Below, one piece after another: positions 48,101 to 51,058 of a DNA stretch of 51,058 nucleotides. The position numbers were made by a program, and so were the translations under genes. The DNA is taken from contig CALVQW010000014.1 of assembly GCA_944358385.1 (NCBI GenBank), positions 1-51,058 on the forward strand, given 5' to 3'. Within the stretch, counting starts at the first letter, position 1; every line of letters starts with the position of its first letter. The notes below the pieces were generated by a model, which was not told where the DNA came from, ran no database searches, and was given only the letters and a program-made list of their open reading frames with translations. The DNA is from an uncultured Clostridia bacterium (GTDB lineage: Bacteria > Bacillota > Clostridia > Christensenellales > CAG-917).

Positions 48101-50815
48101 GGCAATCCGAGCCGCGCGGCGAAGCGGACGGTGCCCTCCTCGGTGGACAAGAAGGACCGCACCCTCTTTTTCGAATTCCTCTCCAAGTGCGAGACCAACC
48201 GCCGCACCATGATGCGCAGGCGGGAGGAACTCGCCGTCGTGTTCGGCATGAAAGAGCCGGAGCTTGCGGGCGTCGCCGACCGCGTGGAGAAGATGACCGC
48301 GCTGTATGACTGCGCCGCTAAACTGTATGCGGATTTCGATGCGGGACTTTTCAACGAGAGCTGCATCGAACTCACCCGCTACGGTCTGCACCGTTTCATC
48401 CCCTTCTTCATAGCGGCTTACGACAACTGCACCCGCGCGGGCGAGACCTTCTCGGAGGTGTTCCGCACGGGCGGATTCCTGGGCGGCGACGACATCGGCG
48501 CACGCATAGAGTATGTCACCAACGTGCAGAAGAATTTGGACTACATCCCCAGCTGGTGCAGATATCAGGAGATGGTGGAGCATTGCAGAAAGAGCGGCTT
48601 CGATTTCATACTCGAACCGTTGGACGCAGGCGAGATCTCGGCGGCGGACATCCTCTCCTGCTTCAAAAAGTGCGTCTACTACAACTTCATCAAGAGCGAG
48701 CTTTATCTCGACGACGTCCTCTGCCAATTCTCCGGACTTACCCTTGAGGAGGCGGCGGCGAAATTCAAGACGCTGACGGAGGAGTATGAGAGGCTGACCA
48801 GACAGGAACTCTACCGCAAACTCGTGGAGGGGCTTCCCCGCGCGGATACGACGGGCGACCACAACCTCGAACGCGTCATCCTCATGCGCGCGGAAAAGAC
48901 GAATATGAAAGGCACAACGCTGAGAGGTCTCTTTGCGCAGATCCCCAACGTCCTCAAAGCCTGCTGCCCGTGCATGCTGATGTCCCCCACTTCCGTGTCG
49001 CAGTTTTTGGACATCGACATGGAGAAATTCGACCTCGTCATCTTCGACGAGGCGTCGCAGGTGCCGACGTGCAAAGCAGTCGGGAGCATCGTGCGCGGCA
49101 ATAACGTCATCGTCGTGGGCGATCCCAAACAGCTCCCTCCCACCACCTTCTTCAGCTCGGACTACAAGGACGACGAACACTACGAGGTGGAGGACCTCGA
49201 GAGCATCCTCGACGACTGCCTCGCCCTCGGCATGCCCGAGAACCATCTGCTGTGGCACTACCGCTCCAACCACGAGAGCCTCATCGCCTTCTCCAACGCG
49301 ATGTATTACGACAACACTCTGCTCACCTTCCCCTCTCCCGGGGAACTGAGCAGCAAGGTCTCCTTCAAGTATGTGGACGGCGTGTATGAGCGCGGCGGCT
49401 CCAAGTGCAACCGCAAAGAGGGCGACGCGCTCGTGGCGGAGGTCATAGCGCGGCTGAAAGATCCCGCCCAGCGCGGTCAGAGCATAGGCATCGTCACCTT
49501 CAACACCGCGCAGCAGAACTACATCGAAAACGAGCTGAACAAGCTCATCCACAAGAACAACCTCGACGCGGTGGCGTACGAGTGCGACGAGCCTCTCTTT
49601 GTCAAGAATCTGGAAAGCGTGCAGGGCGACGAGAGGGATGTCATCCTGTTCAGCGTGGGCTACGCCCCCGACGCGAACGGCAAACTCTCCCTGAATTTCG
49701 GTCCCATCAACCAGGCGGGCGGCTACAAACGTCTTAACGTCGCAGTCACCCGCGCGCGCAACGAGATGAAGGTGTTCAGCGGCATCACAGGCAATATGAT
49801 CGACCTCAACCGCACGGACAGCAAGGGCGTGGCGGGACTCAAAGCCTTCCTCGAATATGCCGAGCGCGGCAGAGAGATGCTTGCCATCGCAAGCTCCGAC
49901 ATCACCTCGACGGGCGGCGGCATAGGCGAACTCGTCGCCGCGGAACTCAAAGACAAGGGCATCCTCTGCGACTACAACCTCGGCGTCAGCGACTTCAAGA
50001 TCGATGTCGCCGTGGTGGATCCCAGAAATAAGGATAAATACATCCTCGCCATCATCTGCGACAGCGAGAGCAACTGCAAGCTGAAAGGCGTCAAGGACCG
50101 CGTCGCCATGCAGACCAAGATCCTGAAAAAGCTGGGCTGGAACACCTACACCCTTTGGACGGTCAACTTCTTCAACAACACCCGCAGGGAGATCACTAAG
50201 ATCCGCGACCACATCACCACCCTCACGGAAAAGAAGGTGCTCTCCAAAAAGACGGTGAGAGACATCACCGCCCGCTACCGCGCTCCCTACAAGTGCTACT
50301 ACGCCAAACCCATGGCAAAAGCGGGCGCGGAATTCGTGCTGGACTTTGTCAACGAGGAGAAGATCCGCACCCGCATAAGGGACATCATACAGACGGAATC
50401 GCCAATTGAAAGCTCTGTTTTGATGGATAAACTGCTCGTTATGTACAATGTGCCAAAGACGGCAAAGCGCGCGGTCGCCACGCTCTCGCAATACATCGAG
50501 GAGTTCGCGTCATTCAGGCAGGAGTTCTTCGGCAAGGTGTTCTTTGCGGATAAGCCCGTGGAGACCTTCCGTCCCTCGGACACCCGCACCCAGCGCGACA
50601 TCACAAAGATACACCCGGAGGAGATCGTCGCCGCCGCCCGCTGCGCGGTGGAAACGGGGCTGAACATGCGCCGCGCCGACGTCGTGAAAGAGGTCATCAA
50701 TCTCTTCGGCGGCAAGCGCACCAAAGCCGTCACCGAGTGGATAGAAAAAGCCCTCGACCTCGCCATAGCCGAGAACCGTCTCATGCTCACCGTGGACGAC
50801 ATCATGACAACATGA
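45143..50815 (+). CDS. DUF4011-type superfamily 1 helicase-nuclease (defence-like)
   Basis: 1890 residues. A degenerate transglutaminase-like segment (about 210-255) comes first. DUF4011 starts with WERRLLDMDMRNALLNFK near 372. The SF1 helicase has Walker A HGPPGTGKSQT (679-689), Walker B FDLVIFDEASQVP (about 1296-1308), GDPKQLPP and LNVAVTRAR near 1530. A Vsr/MTES_1575-like nuclease domain follows (GIGELVAAEL near 1593, IDVAVVDP near 1619, AIICDSES near 1636). The DUF3320-like C-terminus starts near 1751 (PIESSVLMDKLL). This order is that of large helicase-nucleases found in bacterial defence islands; I recall a similar DUF4011-helicase-Vsr protein reported as antiviral (Hhe). The gene stands alone with its own promoter, between a terminator and repeat elements. 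Confidence 0.88.
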   Translation: MQQETLEKTFADITASCAKVVSYYHLQNGISPIKRLYVKNSSDTEKEGLRIKISSEPKFLLPTEITDVRIPRRTTAKFETSVSLSPLYLVALDRRESGEIVLEVFDENDVKVAMQRFPVELLAFNECDYGEDPASLAAFVRRTAELNKLLNLASRKLQGWNLSSCTGYSGTRNNVRNHFAACYSVLADQKLARAEEKTDAGRTLIADHRDTLIAGAATPLELALMLAAMVEANGQNALLSLIGGKWYVGCFLVNECLPNTVGDDADMLRKKSERGVSDVSLVAVNDIFGGISFEKAEKSAQAALKKDADAEFIVDVKRARIMHIFPLPERVKGENGYDLRQSKDYFTDIAPKQLKEYGGDIGGEKEISRVTQWERRLLDMDMRNALLNFKVSQTVVKLLVPSIEDFIENMAEIRSYTLECKPKESLESLDKLTNGFDRGGFLKPFADYILYEYRNRRLRTVFEQRDHDSALLRLFRKERSVQEETGTLTLYLAAGFLKWKEQEQSEDKYAPLFLYPVTITRKGLAAPVYSLDVNTDDLRVNSTLLEFLYQEFDLDMRGLASAELGTPQDILSVLQRIKRETVRFKGWDVIGNVFLASLSFGNYLLWHDVRYKSDRFRAHPIVRSLINNRLELPEGAFDLSDRSSDEAYIGKERMYLPISADSSQYSAIYDSLSKSFVLHGPPGTGKSQTITNIIANNIVRGRRVLFVAEKMAALSVVHRRLQNIGLGDFCLELHSNKANKNQVLNHIINTLSLAETVPEQNLEEKAAEIAVPLEKLQKELDAMHRKRYLGFSVYQAILDYFANENAPDCLNIDSLFYEKLTESSFNNYLDVLTELSLRAKECGDIEKSPFRHIGGFAYDDEWRRDGESVLEIYQLELKHLRQYARALFPLFNMRTVALTDVKLKALYDICKLLGLECVRAFFTYCDKKRTETGASVQSVAGDAKGLLDSFREALARHRMLTSEYVGKYGAYPADVPLDDINDAIRSGNPSRAAKRTVPSSVDKKDRTLFFEFLSKCETNRRTMMRRREELAVVFGMKEPELAGVADRVEKMTALYDCAAKLYADFDAGLFNESCIELTRYGLHRFIPFFIAAYDNCTRAGETFSEVFRTGGFLGGDDIGARIEYVTNVQKNLDYIPSWCRYQEMVEHCRKSGFDFILEPLDAGEISAADILSCFKKCVYYNFIKSELYLDDVLCQFSGLTLEEAAAKFKTLTEEYERLTRQELYRKLVEGLPRADTTGDHNLERVILMRAEKTNMKGTTLRGLFAQIPNVLKACCPCMLMSPTSVSQFLDIDMEKFDLVIFDEASQVPTCKAVGSIVRGNNVIVVGDPKQLPPTTFFSSDYKDDEHYEVEDLESILDDCLALGMPENHLLWHYRSNHESLIAFSNAMYYDNTLLTFPSPGELSSKVSFKYVDGVYERGGSKCNRKEGDALVAEVIARLKDPAQRGQSIGIVTFNTAQQNYIENELNKLIHKNNLDAVAYECDEPLFVKNLESVQGDERDVILFSVGYAPDANGKLSLNFGPINQAGGYKRLNVAVTRARNEMKVFSGITGNMIDLNRTDSKGVAGLKAFLEYAERGREMLAIASSDITSTGGGIGELVAAELKDKGILCDYNLGVSDFKIDVAVVDPRNKDKYILAIICDSESNCKLKGVKDRVAMQTKILKKLGWNTYTLWTVNFFNNTRREITKIRDHITTLTEKKVLSKKTVRDITARYRAPYKCYYAKPMAKAGAEFVLDFVNEEKIRTRIRDIIQTESPIESSVLMDKLLVMYNVPKTAKRAVATLSQYIEEFASFRQEFFGKVFFADKPVETFRPSDTRTQRDITKIHPEEIVAAARCAVETGLNMRRADVVKEVINLFGGKRTKAVTEWIEKALDLAIAENRLMLTVDDIMTT

Positions 50816-50819
50816 CAAT

Positions 50820-50878
50820 CGCCGCCAAGCGTTCGTCTCGGCTACGCCTGCAATGAAGCAGTGACTACATTCCTAGTG
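50820..50878 (+). repeat. ~60-bp element directly behind the helicase gene, copy 2
   Basis: CGCCGCCAAGCGTTC to ATTCCTAGTG, starting five bases after the stop codon. It matches 33988-33929 (behind tetR) with about eight differences, in the same orientation relative to the upstream gene. Confidence 0.7.
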
Positions 50879-50883
50879 TCCCC

Positions 50884-51058
50884 TGTGGGGGTATTATACC
50901 CCCACACCCCCACACTTTTGCAGGACGTGCATAAACGGCTATTGTGCGGGGAACTAAGCAACAGTCAGCCGTCCGCTTAGGACCACGCCCCCACACTATT
51001 GCGGGACGTGAATAAAATGCTGTCGCGCGCGATGTAAAGCAGAAGTCAGCCGTCCGCT
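50884..51058 (-). repeat. Inverted cluster of the ~80-bp structured repeat
   Basis: Read on the minus strand, one unit enters from beyond the window edge, the next starts with CCTAAGCGGACGGCTGACTG at 50981, and the array closes with the palindrome TGTGGGGGTAT/ATACCCCCACA (50884-50906). Same family as 32848-33103 and 33469-33646; the cluster is cut by the end of the window. Confidence 0.78.

Noticed and set aside
45602..50491. A 1629-codon open frame on the minus strand opposite the helicase gene
   Set aside because: The plus-strand gene has clear helicase motifs, promoter and ribosome site; the antisense peptide has the same low-complexity composition as other shadow frames.

Overview
The window looks like a chromosomal segment of an anaerobic, fermentative, GC-rich member of the Clostridia (Bacillota), probably an uncultured gut or similar lineage. 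This rests on gene content: Rex, AdhE, two [FeFe]-hydrogenase-type proteins (a catalytic one resembling group B and a PAS-bearing sensory one), a sigma/RsgI-like anti-sigma pair, a yybP-ykoY riboswitch, BioY, Shine-Dalgarno sites of the AGGAGG type and near-consensus SigA promoters. The taxonomic guess is inference; no rRNA or tRNA gene was seen.

Layout. 1-445 is one copy of a ~450 bp repeat whose inverted partner lies at 40371-40831. 517-5104 (+) encodes a polysaccharide deacetylase, an ECF sigma factor, a membrane anti-sigma-like protein and a lipoprotein sharing the same INPSV-type domain. 5218-7826 (-) holds an APH-type phosphotransferase and a GlpA-like FAD oxidoreductase. 8121-9536 (+) is pyruvate kinase. 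9840-13113 (-) is a ribbon-helix-helix protein followed by clpB; 13338-14057 (-) is a Pr6Pr-type membrane protein. 14196-15074 (+) is a Mn2+ riboswitch, its terminator and mntP. 15346-24363 (+) is a redox/hydrogen operon: rex, adhE, APH-type kinase, small [2Fe-2S] protein, HydS-like sensory hydrogenase, SpoIIE-type phosphatase and a second [FeFe]-hydrogenase. 24394-32836 (+) is a complete shikimate/Phe/Tyr operon (aroF-tyrA-aroB-aroA-aroC-pheA-aroEK-aroQ) behind a Tyr/Phe-codon-rich leader peptide and a classical attenuator. 32840-33990 is repeat-rich and contains one 55-codon gene. 33994-36409 (-) is rocD-bioY-tetR; 36704-39735 (+) is an SDR enzyme and a two-component system; 39736-41119 is a repeat-rich stretch without a convincing gene; 41120-43351 (-) is an N-acetylhexosamine-kinase-like gene with galE; 43563-44976 (+) is a chromate-transporter pair; 45143-50815 (+) is a 1890-residue DUF4011-type helicase-nuclease of a kind found in antiviral defence; 50820-51058 holds two repeat families again.

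How the parts fit. Pyruvate kinase, AdhE, Rex and the hydrogenases describe NADH disposal to ethanol and H2, with a possible H2- or redox-sensing branch (HydS + phosphatase + kinase) inside the same operon. The shikimate operon makes Phe and Tyr end to end (except the final transaminations) and appears to sense charged tRNA-Tyr/tRNA-Phe through ribosome stalling rather than a T-box. The most unusual material is non-coding: an ~80 bp structured repeat in three clusters, a 450 bp inverted repeat pair with hairpins of different sequence at equivalent places, a MITE-like long hairpin that provides the galE stop codon, and a ~60 bp element located directly behind two unrelated genes. Coordinates of motifs were counted by hand.
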